From NCBI RefSeq assembly GCF_029338395.1, contig NZ_CP119809.1:2790001-2854000 (forward strand): a DNA stretch of 64,000 bases. The letters run 5' to 3'. The notes below the pieces were generated by a model. It saw only the letters and a program-made list of their open reading frames with translations, was not told the DNA's origin and did not search any database. Both the position numbers and the translations under genes were made by a program. Positions 42,960 to 51,311 of the stretch are shown in pieces. The DNA comes from Halorussus caseinilyticus (lineage in GTDB: Archaea; Halobacteriota; Halobacteria; Halobacteriales; Haladaptataceae). Each line of letters opens with the position of its first letter. The stretch's first letter is position 1.

Positions 42960-44038
42960 GCGAAGACGAGGCCGTCGGCTACGCTGGCGAGGCGATGGAG
43001 AACGACGACGCCGAGAAAGCACAGGCCATCCTCGACCGGTACGACGAACTTCATCCGGACGACGAGGACGGCGAGGCCGAAGCAGACGCGGCGGAGGCGG
43101 CGGCCGGAGCGGGCGCGGAGGCCGCCGGTGGCGACGACGGCGAGGACCTGAACGAAGCGACGTTCCCCCGCGAACCCGACCGGCCGTCCGAGTCTTCGGG
43201 CAACGTCTTCGAGAGTACTGCGGCGGGCATGGCCGACGCGTTCACCGAAGACGAGACTACCGAGGAGGACATCGGCGGGTGGTTCTACGACCTCCGTTTC
43301 ATCTTCGAGAGCCTCACGTCCAAGATGTTCCGCATCGTGGCGGTGTTCATGGCGGTTCTCGCGGGCGTGTTCATGTTCCTCTACCGTGGCGGTATCGGAC
43401 TCATCCGCGAGGACTTCCTTTCGCGGCTTCCGGCCGAGGTCCGCCCCGAGATGGAGTCGGGCGAGACGGTGCTGAACATCGTGACGCTCCACCCCGTCGA
43501 GGCGCTGGTGTTCGAGGTCAAGATTGCGACCCTGCTCGGGGCCGTCGCGGTCCTGCCGCTAATCCTGTACTACGCGTGGCCCGCGATGAAAGAGCGCGGA
43601 CTCGCCGCCGGGGACCGCCGCGTGTTCGGTCTCTGGTCGGGAACCATCGCAGTCGGTCTCGTCGCCGGGAGCGCGCTCGGCTACGCTATCGTCGCGCCGA
43701 CAATCATCTCGTGGCTGGTCGGCGACGCGGTTCGGGCCGAGATGATAATCTCCTACCGGGTCAACAACTTCTTCTGGCTGGTGTTTTTCACCACGGCCGG
43801 AATCGGACTGCTGGCCGACGTGCCCCTCTCGATGTGGCTGTTCGAGCGGAGCGGACTCGTCTCGTTCGACGCGATGAAAGACCGCTGGCGCGAGGTGGTC
43901 ATCGCCGTCTTCGCCGTCGCCGGACTGTTCACGCCCGACAGCCTCTACACGATGTTCCTCATCGCCATCCCGATTTCCCTCTCGTACCTCGTCGGATTGG
44001 GCGGCCTGTGGGTCATCACGCTCGGCGGGCGGCGGTAG
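42956..44038 (+). CDS. tatCt: TatCt, C-terminal half (second TatC domain)
   Basis: 360 residues from the ATG overlapping the previous TGA (ATGA). The first about 100 are an acidic linker (SEDEAVGYAGEAMENDDAEK), normally the internal linker of TatCt. Then a second TatC domain follows with TLHPVEALVFEVKIATLLGA, GIGLLADVPLSMWLFERSGL and VAGLFTPDSLYTMFLIAIPI. The pair therefore looks like one broken gene, or two genes kept in step by coupled translation. If the break is real, the two halves may still assemble because each has its own membrane topology. Verify on reads before treating as natural. Confidence 0.82.
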   Translation: MSEDEAVGYAGEAMENDDAEKAQAILDRYDELHPDDEDGEAEADAAEAAAGAGAEAAGGDDGEDLNEATFPREPDRPSESSGNVFESTAAGMADAFTEDETTEEDIGGWFYDLRFIFESLTSKMFRIVAVFMAVLAGVFMFLYRGGIGLIREDFLSRLPAEVRPEMESGETVLNIVTLHPVEALVFEVKIATLLGAVAVLPLILYYAWPAMKERGLAAGDRRVFGLWSGTIAVGLVAGSALGYAIVAPTIISWLVGDAVRAEMIISYRVNNFFWLVFFTTAGIGLLADVPLSMWLFERSGLVSFDAMKDRWREVVIAVFAVAGLFTPDSLYTMFLIAIPISLSYLVGLGGLWVITLGGRR

Positions 44039-44113
44039 ACGCGACCGTTTTCGCTCGCTCTGGCACCGTTCCTGAAGACTTATTCCGACTCGCCGAACAG
44101 TTGCGTCTACGAC

Positions 44114-45709
44114 ATGTCGCGCTCCGCTCCTCCCGCCGCGGCCCTCGTCGCCCTCCTCGTAGCGTCGGCCGTCGTCCCCGCGCTGTCAGTCGGCGCGACT
44201 CCGCAGTCGGTCGCCCCGACTCCGGCGTCGGTCACCTCGCACCCGCAGAACGGCCCGCAGTCGCTGACCTGCGCGGTCGGAGTCGGGTCGGGACTCGCAA
44301 CCGCCGAAGACCCAGACCGGAACGTCTCCGTCTCGACGTGGGTCGCGCCGGGGTCGGCCGACGACGAGTTGACGGACGCGAGCGCGATTGCGGACGCGAC
44401 TTCGGCCGGTCGGGTGACGCCGCTTGACGGCGATGCGACCGTCGCACCAATCGACCTCGCGGTCCACCGAATCGACCTGAACGGGAGCGCGGTCGGTCTG
44501 CTCGACCGCCTCGGCGCGCAGGACCGGGGGTCGCCGACCGCGAACTTCCGGGCGCTCGTCCGCGAGGCGGGCGTCGAGTTCGAGTACTCGGGTCCGACCG
44601 CGTGCCCGCCGCGACTGGCGCTGAACGAGACGGTCGAACGCGGCGCGCTCCGGGTCGTCCCCGACCGGAGGGACGGCGCGCTCTTTCTGGTCGTGGACGT
44701 GGGCCGGGCGGCCTACTACGCGCTGGGGAGCGACACCGAACTCGCGCCCGACGACCGGTGGGACTACGGACATCACGCGGTCCGCCTCGGCCTTCGGAAA
44801 TCCAGCGGTCTCGTCGCGGAGAACGTCACCGCGGAGGCCCACTACGATGTCGGCGAGACGCGGGCGCAGTTCGCGGCCGAGACCGAGGGTCTCGTCCGCC
44901 TGTCACCCGGCGCGAACGCGACGATTCGGGGCCGTGCGACCGTCGCGCCGGGCACCGAGATTCGGGTCCGACTCCGGCCGGTCGAAGCCCCGACCGGCGT
45001 CCTGAACGCGACGGCGACGGTGAACCGTTCGCGCGGGTTCGCGGCCCGATTCGACCTCTCGGGAGTCGGTGACGACGCGCTCTACGCCGCCCGGATGGTC
45101 GAGGCCGAACGCGACGAGGACTACCGCCGGACGACGCTCGTCGCCGTCGGGAACGCGACCGGCGGGACGCTCTTCGTCGGGACGCCCGAGAGCGAGGGTC
45201 TCCGCATCGACGACGTGAGCGCGGCGACGACGGACGGCGGGTTCGTCGTGGTCCGGAACGCCTCGGGCGGAATCGTCGGCGTCAGCGAGTTCTTCGGACC
45301 CGGCAGGCGCTTCCCGAAACCCGACCTCCGACCCCCGATTCGGAGCGACCAGAACGCCAGCGTGACCCTCTACCGCGACTCGAACGGGAATCGGACGTTC
45401 GACCCGGCCGACGAACCGTACCGCGCGAACGGGTCGGTCGTGCGCGGAATCGCGAACGTCACCATCGAGGGGTCGCCGCCGGAGGTGCCGACGACGCGGA
45501 CGACCACGACGCTGGGGATGCCCGAGCGACGGACCGCGGCGGCGACCGAAACCCCGGAAGCGCCGACCCGAACCGCGGAGACGCCGACCAGCGCCACGGA
45601 GACGACGGACGGGGACACCACGGCTTCCACCACGAGGGTCCCCGGATTCGACTCGGCGGCCGCGGTTCTCGCGCTCCTCGCGTCGCTCGTCGCGCTTCGA
45701 CGGCGGTAG
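44114..45709 (+). CDS. PGF-CTERM cell-surface protein
   Basis: 531 residues. The signal peptide is SRSAPPAAALVALLVASAVV with cleavage near ALSVGA. The ectodomain has many N-glycosylation sequons (for example NRSRGF and NASGGI) and repeating beta-sandwich-like blocks. A Thr/Pro-rich stalk (PTRTAETPTSATETTDGDTT) is followed by VPGFDSAAAVLALLASLVAL and Arg residues. The final part is a PGF-CTERM signal that archaeosortase A cuts and lipid-anchors. The protein is probably a BGTF/S-layer-like surface protein. It is followed by a strong hairpin at 45736-45776. Confidence 0.85.
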   Translation: MSRSAPPAAALVALLVASAVVPALSVGATPQSVAPTPASVTSHPQNGPQSLTCAVGVGSGLATAEDPDRNVSVSTWVAPGSADDELTDASAIADATSAGRVTPLDGDATVAPIDLAVHRIDLNGSAVGLLDRLGAQDRGSPTANFRALVREAGVEFEYSGPTACPPRLALNETVERGALRVVPDRRDGALFLVVDVGRAAYYALGSDTELAPDDRWDYGHHAVRLGLRKSSGLVAENVTAEAHYDVGETRAQFAAETEGLVRLSPGANATIRGRATVAPGTEIRVRLRPVEAPTGVLNATATVNRSRGFAARFDLSGVGDDALYAARMVEAERDEDYRRTTLVAVGNATGGTLFVGTPESEGLRIDDVSAATTDGGFVVVRNASGGIVGVSEFFGPGRRFPKPDLRPPIRSDQNASVTLYRDSNGNRTFDPADEPYRANGSVVRGIANVTIEGSPPEVPTTRTTTTLGMPERRTAAATETPEAPTRTAETPTSATETTDGDTTASTTRVPGFDSAAAVLALLASLVALRRR

Positions 45710-45735
45710 GTCGGGTCTCGGGGAGCGCGTGCGAG

Positions 45736-45776
45736 GCGTTCGCGGGGGCGCGGCGTGTGCCGCGCCCCGCGAACGC
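45736..45776. terminator. 18-bp inverted repeat after the surface-protein gene
   Basis: GCGTTCGCGGGGGCGCGGC and GCCGCGCCCCGCGAACGC pair with one extra G and a GTGT loop, 27 bases after the stop codon. It is likely a transcription terminator or RNA-stabilising hairpin. Confidence 0.7.
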
Positions 45777-45908
45777 TCAGCCAACTCGATACGGCTCAGG
45801 AAAATACGATTCGTTCTAAAAGCACGGAAATGGTTTCCGAAGACGCCGCGACGTATCGCTCCACCGAACTCTCGAACGATTTAACACACCGAGCGATAAT
45901 ATCGCAGT

Positions 45909-46082
45909 ATGACCAAGATAAGCGTCGAAGTGCCCGACGAACTGCTAGACGACCTCGACGCCCACGTCGGCGAGGACGGCAAGTTCGTCAACCGGAGCGA
46001 GGCCATCCGCGCCTCGGTCCGGAAGATGCTGGACGTACTGGACGAAATCGACGAGCGCCACGGCCGACTCGAAGACGACTGA
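45909..46082 (+). CDS. ribbon-helix-helix (CopG-type) regulator
   Basis: 57 residues with the RHH pattern: strand MTKISVEVPDELLDDLDAHV and helices VNRSEAIRASVRKMLDVLDE. RHH proteins are dimeric DNA binders and often antitoxins or repressors. The stop is two bases before the transporter start, so it is co-transcribed with the queuosine-precursor transporter and may regulate it. The strand ISVEVPDEL is a confident match. An AT-rich promoter (ATTTAACACACC near 45878) precedes it. Confidence 0.85.
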   Translation: MTKISVEVPDELLDDLDAHVGEDGKFVNRSEAIRASVRKMLDVLDEIDERHGRLEDD

Positions 46083-46084
46083 CG

Positions 46085-46810
46085 ATGACCGACTACCGAG
46101 ACACCACGCCGCTCCCCACCGGCCGCGTCGCGCTGGTGGCGCTGTTCGTCACCGCGCTGGTGACGGCCCAACTCACGGCGTCGAAGCTACTGGGGTTCTC
46201 CATCCCCGTCTCGCTCCCGTTCACCGGCCGGATGCTCGTGATGCCCGGCGCGGCGCTGGCCTACGCGGTGACGTTCTTCGCCTCGGACTGCTACTCGGAA
46301 CTCTATGGTCCCGACGAGGCCCACAAGGTGGTCAACGTCGGGTTCGCCATGAACTTCGTCCTGCTGGCGCTGGTCTACTCGACCATCGCCGCGCCCGCCG
46401 CGCCGTTCAGTGCGGTGGACCCCGCGACGTTCGAGAGCGTCCTCGGCGCGAGTCTCAACATCGTGGTGGCGAGTCTGCTGGCGTACCTCGTGAGCCAACA
46501 CTGGGACGTGCGCGTCTTCCACGCCATCCGCGAGCGGACCGGCGGCGACCACCTCTGGGTCCGGAACGTCGGTTCGACGGCGACCAGCCAACTGCTCGAC
46601 ACCCTCATCTTCGTCACCGTCGGGTTCGCCATCATGCCCGCGCTCCGGGGCGGCGACCCGCAGGCGCTGAACGCTCTGCTCGGACTCGTCGTCGGCCAGT
46701 ACGTCCTGAAACTTCTCATCGCGCTGGCGGACACGCCGTTCGTCTACGCCGTGGTCGGCTACCTCCGTTCGCGGGGGTCGGCCGCGCCCGCGCCGCGAAG
46801 CGCCGACTGA
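46085..46810 (+). CDS. queuosine/archaeosine precursor transporter (YhhQ/QPTR)
   Basis: 241 residues, six TM segments, of the YhhQ (DUF165) vitamin-precursor transporter family. Landmarks are VTAQLTASKLLGFSIPVSLP, ALAYAVTFFASDCYSELYGP, RVFHAIRERTGGDHLWVRNV and STATSQLLDTLIFVTVGF. These proteins import 7-deazaguanine precursors (preQ0/preQ1) used for tRNA archaeosine or queuosine. The gene starts two bases after the RHH regulator stop and converges with nothing. Some members take up queuine instead; the ligand is not shown by the sequence. Confidence 0.88.
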   Translation: MTDYRDTTPLPTGRVALVALFVTALVTAQLTASKLLGFSIPVSLPFTGRMLVMPGAALAYAVTFFASDCYSELYGPDEAHKVVNVGFAMNFVLLALVYSTIAAPAAPFSAVDPATFESVLGASLNIVVASLLAYLVSQHWDVRVFHAIRERTGGDHLWVRNVGSTATSQLLDTLIFVTVGFAIMPALRGGDPQALNALLGLVVGQYVLKLLIALADTPFVYAVVGYLRSRGSAAPAPRSAD

Positions 46811-46862
46811 CGAACGGCCGGACCGACATCTCTTTGTCTCCCGTCACGCACCGTGGAGTCGC

Positions 46863-47624
46863 ATGCGAACCAAAGCCCTCCAGTTACTCGTCGTCAGTTG
46901 CCTCGTCGCCCTCGCAGGTTGCTCGGGCGCGCTCTCCGGCGGCGGTGGCGCAGGCGAACAAACGCTCGGAGACGTGTCGTACCCGGCGGGCGTCTCGGAG
47001 AACGGAACGGACGTATCGACGCTCGCGGACGCTCACGTCGAGGCGCTGAACGGGAGCAGTTTCACGCTCGAACTCGACGTGACCCAGCGCGGTGCGGGGT
47101 CGAACGCCGTGCGCGCGGCCGTCGGTCCGGACCGCGACAACGTGCGGGTGAACGTCTCGGCCGACGGTCAGTCGATGGAACTGTACACGACCGGCGAGCG
47201 GCGATACCTCCGAGTCGCCACGGGCGGCGACGTGACGTACCGGACGACGCGGCGCACGTCCGACGGGACGAGTTTCGTCCCGTCGTCGTACTCCGGCGCG
47301 ACGTACCTCGACCAGTTCGGCGTCCGGGCCGGAGCGAACTTCACCCCGACCGGCGTCAGACAACTCGACGGCACGAAAGTCGTCGTCCTCCGAGCGGACG
47401 GGAGCAACGTCTCCGCACCCGAGAGAGCGAACGTCGCGGACTACGACGCGACCATCCTCGTGGACGAACAGGGCGTCGTCCACCGGTTCGAAGCGTCTGT
47501 CGGGACCGAACGCGACGACACCTCGACGCGAATCTCGGTCACGATGAATATTTCCGACGTGGAGACCACTAGCGTCGAAGAACCGTCGTGGCTCGACGCC
47601 GCTAGAAACCAGACTAGTAGCTGA
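46863..47624 (+). CDS. haloarchaeal lipoprotein (DUF7537-like)
   Basis: 253 residues with a lipobox: LQLLVVSCLVALAGCSGA, lipid-modified at the Cys. A Gly-rich spacer follows, then a beta-rich domain with ALNGSSFTLELDVTQRGAGS and DGQSMELYTTGERRYLRVA and several N-glycosylation sequons. Domain shape (one long bent sheet of strands) is reminiscent of LppX/LolA-type carriers, but this is inference. The C-terminus is WLDAARNQTSS. It has its own promoter region of about 50 bases. Confidence 0.75.
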   Translation: MRTKALQLLVVSCLVALAGCSGALSGGGGAGEQTLGDVSYPAGVSENGTDVSTLADAHVEALNGSSFTLELDVTQRGAGSNAVRAAVGPDRDNVRVNVSADGQSMELYTTGERRYLRVATGGDVTYRTTRRTSDGTSFVPSSYSGATYLDQFGVRAGANFTPTGVRQLDGTKVVVLRADGSNVSAPERANVADYDATILVDEQGVVHRFEASVGTERDDTSTRISVTMNISDVETTSVEEPSWLDAARNQTSS

Positions 47625-47681
47625 TTAGTCTCTTTTCGGCCAAAAACGTTTCTTGAGTCTAGTGAAGTGGGACGGACGAAT

Positions 47682-47888
47682 ATGCGAAAGCTACTCGGTG
47701 GGTTGACTGCCTCCTTCGGTCTCGGCGTGTCCCTGTTCGGCGGTTGGATGCTCGTTCGCGGCCCGTTCCTCGGCGGTCCGTCGCTCGAATCGACTTCGAT
47801 GCTCGCGGCACTGACGGCGTTTCTGGTCGGCGTCGTCATCTTCTTCAGAGGCGTCGTGCGGTGGGCGGGCGTCGGCGCGCGAATCTGA
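47682..47888 (+). CDS. small two-helix membrane protein
   Basis: 68 residues: MRKLLGGLTASFGLGVSLFG enters TM1 and MLAALTAFLVGVVIFFRGVV is TM2, with a short loop (GPFLGGPSLESTS). The GTG five codons earlier (47667) is an alternative start. No family is recognised. It follows the lipoprotein gene by 57 bases and may share its transcript. Confidence 0.65.
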   Translation: MRKLLGGLTASFGLGVSLFGGWMLVRGPFLGGPSLESTSMLAALTAFLVGVVIFFRGVVRWAGVGARI

Positions 47889-47946
47889 CCGGCGAGACAT
47901 CCGTTCCGCCCGTCCGGTTTTTCCGCTTGCGACCCGACTTCCCGGC

Positions 47947-48156
47947 ATGGGAAGCGACGGTCTCATCGAACTCGACCAGTCGTGCTGGTCGGCGCTGGCG
48001 AAGTACAACCTCGTGCTGGCGACGGTGTTCGCGGTTCTACTGTTGGTGGTCAGACAGATAGAACCGGGGCAGGCCCAACTGTTTCTGCTGATAGAGAATG
48101 GCGTTCTCGCGCTCCTGTTCGGGGGGATTCAGACGTACTGTTGGATTTCGCGATGA
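47947..48156 (+). CDS. small membrane protein
   Basis: 69 residues with two hydrophobic segments (KYNLVLATVFAVLLLVVRQ and LFLLIENGVLALLFGGIQ). The start is acidic, MGSDGLIELDQSCW, and the end is CWISR. Unrecognised. The gene is in its own context between another small membrane gene and the AT-rich gene. Confidence 0.6.
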   Translation: MGSDGLIELDQSCWSALAKYNLVLATVFAVLLLVVRQIEPGQAQLFLLIENGVLALLFGGIQTYCWISR

Positions 48157-48225
48157 AGAGAGTTTAAGTTTTGAATTAATCCTAATTAGAAAGCGTTTAT
48201 AATTTTGTAATAGAAATGTCATCAC

Positions 48226-48891
48226 ATGGCTAAACTGAAAGAGGAAAAGAAGCGAGAGATATTGGATTTTATTGAGAAGAATGTAGAGGAAGACAATTTA
48301 CTCCCGCTGGAGATGGAGACCGTGGTCGAGAAATTTACGGATGAAACATATGATCGGGAGTCAATCGAGCAAATCGTAGGGGAGTTAGACGATAATGATT
48401 TGGTCGAGACTAAATCCGCAAAATTGGAAGTCGTTTATCCGAAGAATGACAAAAAATATATCGAGAGTAAGCTTGGGAATTTATCGACTTCATCGTCCGT
48501 ATTTGCTAACTACTTCACTGGAACGATAATCGCATTTTTCCTTCTCGACTACGAGAAATTATTTGGTTTTATATTCGGTGATGCTATCGGTGAACCACAA
48601 ACTCTTGTCGTACAAGGAATGCTCTTTGGCGTGGTTGCAAACTACTATCTCGGTAAGGGAGTTATTCACGGATATAGTATCGCACAAGAAAATATCGTGA
48701 TTCTACAGGAACAAAAGCATTTGATTTTGCCGATAGGTTTGATCGGAGCAGTCGTCGGAGGGTCACTAGTCTTGTATACTTCTTACACCTCTCAGCCCCT
48801 CACCACGGATCACGTTTTACAAATACTCTCGATAAGCGTTCTTGGCGGTATCGCACTCGGAAAGTTATTTGACAAAAAGCGTGAGGAGTGA
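48226..48891 (+). CDS. AT-rich membrane protein of unknown function
   Basis: 221 residues. Residues 1-85 are charged, Lys/Glu-rich and look helical or winged-helix-like (VEEDNLLPLEMETVVEKFTD; SIEQIVGELDDNDLVETKSA). Residues 86-215 hold four TM segments (ANYFTGTIIAFFLLDY; GMLFGVVANYYLGK; LILPIGLIGAVVGGSL; ILSISVLGGIALGKLF). Lys, Ile and Asn content and base composition are unlike the rest of the window, which points to acquisition from a low-GC donor. I do not recognise a family. The gene ends two bases before the convergent rlmE stop. An AT-rich promoter precedes it. Confidence 0.7.
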   Translation: MAKLKEEKKREILDFIEKNVEEDNLLPLEMETVVEKFTDETYDRESIEQIVGELDDNDLVETKSAKLEVVYPKNDKKYIESKLGNLSTSSSVFANYFTGTIIAFFLLDYEKLFGFIFGDAIGEPQTLVVQGMLFGVVANYYLGKGVIHGYSIAQENIVILQEQKHLILPIGLIGAVVGGSLVLYTSYTSQPLTTDHVLQILSISVLGGIALGKLFDKKREE

Positions 48892-48892
48892 T

Positions 48893-49651
48893 TTATTTCA
48901 GTTCCCCGAACCCGAACCGCGGTTTGACCTCCGTGACCTCGATTTCGACCGTCTCGCCCTCGTCAGCGCCGGGGACGAACAGCGTGTAGTCCTCGACTTT
49001 CGCCACCCCGTCGCCCTCCGACCCCTCGTCCACGATTTCGACTTCCATCACGTCGCCCGCCTCGACGGGCGCGGTCATCCGGCCCTTAGCGACGAGGTAG
49101 ACCTCCGACGAGGAGTCTCGCGAGGCGTCGGGCCGGAGCGTCCGGACGTACTGGAACTCGGGTTCGATGTCCTCCCGGAAGTCGTCCAAGTCTTGACCCT
49201 CGAACACCTTCACCGCGAAGTCGCCGCCGGTGTCCAACACGTCGAGCGCCGTCTCGAACGCTTGGCGGGCGAGGTGGACCGACCGGGCGTGGTCCACGCT
49301 GTACTCGCCGGTCATGTTCGGTGCCATGTCGGAGACAACAACGTCCACGGCGTCGCCCGCAATCGTCCGGACTTCCTCTCTCGTGGACTCGTCGGTCATG
49401 TCGCCGCGGACGGTCTCGACGCCATCCACGGGGTCGATTCGCTGGAGGTCCACGCCGATGACGGTGCCCGTCTCGCCGACTTCCTCGGCGGCGACCTGTA
49501 GCCATCCGCCGGGGGCGGCCCCGAGGTCCACGACGGTCTTGCCCTCGTGGAGCAGGTTCTCCTCGCGGTCGAGTTGCTTGAGTTTGTAGGCGGCCCGAGA
49601 GCGGTAGCCCTCCTGTTTGGACTTGTTGTAGTAGTGGTCTTTGTGGCTCAT
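48893..49651 (-). CDS. rlmE: 23S rRNA 2'-O-ribose methyltransferase RlmE/FtsJ with TRAM domain
   Basis: 252 residues from MSHKDHYYNKSKQEGYRSRA. FtsJ family: SAM loop VVDLGAAPGGWLQVAAEEVG; the K-D-K-E catalytic set is the Lys in RSRAAYKLKQLD, Asp in VVSDMAPNMTG, Lys in FAVKVFEGQD and Glu in SSSEVYLVAKG. The last about 60 residues form a TRAM-like beta-barrel (VEAGDVMEVEIVDEGSEGDG), which haloarchaeal RlmE proteins carry. It methylates a uridine of 23S rRNA. It converges with the AT-rich membrane gene. Confidence 0.95.
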   Translation of the reverse strand: MSHKDHYYNKSKQEGYRSRAAYKLKQLDREENLLHEGKTVVDLGAAPGGWLQVAAEEVGETGTVIGVDLQRIDPVDGVETVRGDMTDESTREEVRTIAGDAVDVVVSDMAPNMTGEYSVDHARSVHLARQAFETALDVLDTGGDFAVKVFEGQDLDDFREDIEPEFQYVRTLRPDASRDSSSEVYLVAKGRMTAPVEAGDVMEVEIVDEGSEGDGVAKVEDYTLFVPGADEGETVEIEVTEVKPRFGFGELK

Positions 49652-49771
49652 AGATGCGTAACTCGGTCGTTGACGGTAGTAGGGGGCGACAACTCGTAAG
49701 CATGGCGAATACGACCCGCTTCGGTTCCCCTCACGTCCTATCGGCCGCCTGTCAGTCTCGGGTTCAACCAC

Positions 49772-49782
49772 TTGGTTATATC
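49772..49782 (+). promoter_or_regulatory. TATA-like box of the thiamine-binding gene pair
   Basis: CTTGGTTATAT lies about 28 bases before the ATG at 49807, the expected distance for a leaderless archaeal transcript. Confidence 0.5.
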
Positions 49783-49806
49783 ACCATCAAATCCGCATCT
49801 CCCGCC

Positions 49807-50118
49807 ATGACCGTGACCGCGATGCTGACCGTCGCACCGTTGGACGACGCCGACCTCGACGCGGAAATCGCGGCGGCAATCGACGCGCTGGACGAGTTCG
49901 ACGTGCGCTACGAGACCCACCCGATGGAGACGACCATAGAGGCCGACGAACTCGGCGAAGTGTTCGACGCGGCGCAGGCGGCGACGGAGGCCATCGACGC
50001 CTCCCGAACGCTCACGAACCTGAAGATAGACCACTTCCGCGAGGATGACCTCACGGCCGAGGAGAAAGTCGAACGAGTCGAGACCCACCTCGGACGAGAC
50101 GCGCGGAGCGACCGATGA
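49807..50118 (+). CDS. MTH1187-family thiamine-binding protein
   Basis: 103 residues with the MTH1187/YkoF-like fold: MTVTAMLTVAPLDDADLDAE, FDVRYETHPMETTIEADELG, and SRTLTNLKIDHFREDDLTAE. This family binds thiamine or its pyrimidine moiety and occurs beside thiamine transporters. The next gene, a thiamine-type periplasmic-binding protein, overlaps it by four bases (ATGA). No riboswitch (TPP/thi-box) pattern is visible upstream. Confidence 0.85.
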   Translation: MTVTAMLTVAPLDDADLDAEIAAAIDALDEFDVRYETHPMETTIEADELGEVFDAAQAATEAIDASRTLTNLKIDHFREDDLTAEEKVERVETHLGRDARSDR

Positions 50119-51194
50119 GCGAGCGACGGGCGGTGACTCGCCGGAACTTCCTCGGCGGGACTGCGGCCGCGTTCGCCGCCGTCGGCACGAGCGGATGTCT
50201 CGGCGGCGCGCTTCGGTCCTCGCCGGACACGCTCCGCGTCGGCACGTACGGCTCGTTCGTGGACGCGCCGAGTACGAGCGCCGGGGCGTGGATAAAAGAG
50301 GAGTTCGAGAAGCGCCACGACGCCACGCTGGAGTGGGTCGTCCACGAGAACGAACTCACGAGTTTCGTCCAGCGCCGCAAAGAGGGCGTGGACCTCGGTG
50401 CCGACGCCTACGTCGGTATCACGCCCGAGGACCTCGTGCAGGCGAACGACGCGCTCGAGAAGTCGCTGTTCGCGCCGTTCGACACCGGGGCTGTCGAGAA
50501 CGCCGAGAACGTCGCCGACGCCTATCACTTCGACCCCGAACGGCGAATCCTGCCCACCGGCGCGTCGTACGTCTGTCCGGTCTACGACGAGCAGGCGGTG
50601 TCGGCCCCGCCGACCCTCGAGGCGTTGACCGGCGACTCCTACCGGGACTCGCTGTTGCTGGCGAACCCGCAGAACACGACCACCGGCCTGCTGTTCCTGC
50701 TCTGGACCGTAAAACAGCAGGGGCGGGACTCGTATCTCGACTACTGGAAGCGATTGATGGACAACGAGGTGCGGGTCCTCGGGTCGTGGAGCGACGCGTA
50801 CGCCGCCTACTCGAACGGCGAGGCCCCGATGGTGGTCTCGTACTCCACTGACCAAGTGTACGCCGCCAACGAGGGCAAGGATATGCGTCGCCACCAAATC
50901 GGGTTCCCGAACGACCGAGGGTACGCCTACGTCGACGGGGTAGGGAAGTTTGCGACGACAGACCGCGACGAACTGGTCCGGACGTTCGCGGAGTTCCTAC
51001 TGGACCCCGAAGTCCAGCGCGAGACCGCCGTCCAGAACGTCGGCGTCCCCACGGTGGAGAACGCTTCGCTCCCCGAGGAGTTCCGGCGGTACGCCCACGT
51101 CCCCGACGAACCGGTCCAGTTCAGCTACGACGTGCTGGCCGAACACGTAGACGAGTGGCGTGACGCGTGGGCGAGGCAAGTCGCCAGTCGGTAA
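50115..51194 (+). CDS. thiamine-type ABC transporter substrate-binding lipoprotein
   Basis: 359 residues from MSERRAVTRRNFLGGTAAAF, a Tat signal with lipobox Cys (GTSGCLGG), so the protein is exported folded and lipid-anchored. The mature part is a type 2 periplasmic-binding fold (TLRVGTYGSFVDAPSTSAG; VDLGADAYVGITPEDLVQ; SYVCPVYDEQAV; QNTTTGLLFLLWTVKQQGRD), matching TbpA/ThiB-like thiamine-binding proteins. It is coupled to the MTH1187 gene by ATGA. The permease and ATPase are not in the window. Confidence 0.87.
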   Translation: MSERRAVTRRNFLGGTAAAFAAVGTSGCLGGALRSSPDTLRVGTYGSFVDAPSTSAGAWIKEEFEKRHDATLEWVVHENELTSFVQRRKEGVDLGADAYVGITPEDLVQANDALEKSLFAPFDTGAVENAENVADAYHFDPERRILPTGASYVCPVYDEQAVSAPPTLEALTGDSYRDSLLLANPQNTTTGLLFLLWTVKQQGRDSYLDYWKRLMDNEVRVLGSWSDAYAAYSNGEAPMVVSYSTDQVYAANEGKDMRRHQIGFPNDRGYAYVDGVGKFATTDRDELVRTFAEFLLDPEVQRETAVQNVGVPTVENASLPEEFRRYAHVPDEPVQFSYDVLAEHVDEWRDAWARQVASR

Positions 51195-51278
51195 GACGGG
51201 GCGCTTCGAGACCCAAACCGAGAGCGACGACTCCGCGTTCGGGCCGCGTTCACACGCGCACGCGCCCGAACGAGTGAC

Positions 51279-51288
51279 TTTTTATGCC
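51279..51288 (+). promoter_or_regulatory. TATA-like box of pcn
   Basis: CTTTTTATGC centred about 28 bases before the pcn ATG. Confidence 0.5.
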
Positions 51289-51311
51289 GGGGGTTCGTAC
51301 CACTTTCCAAG

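Noticed and set aside
49652-49806. TPP riboswitch before the thiamine-binding genes
   Set aside because: No thi-box motifs or stem arrangement are visible, and the TATA box spacing indicates a leaderless mRNA.
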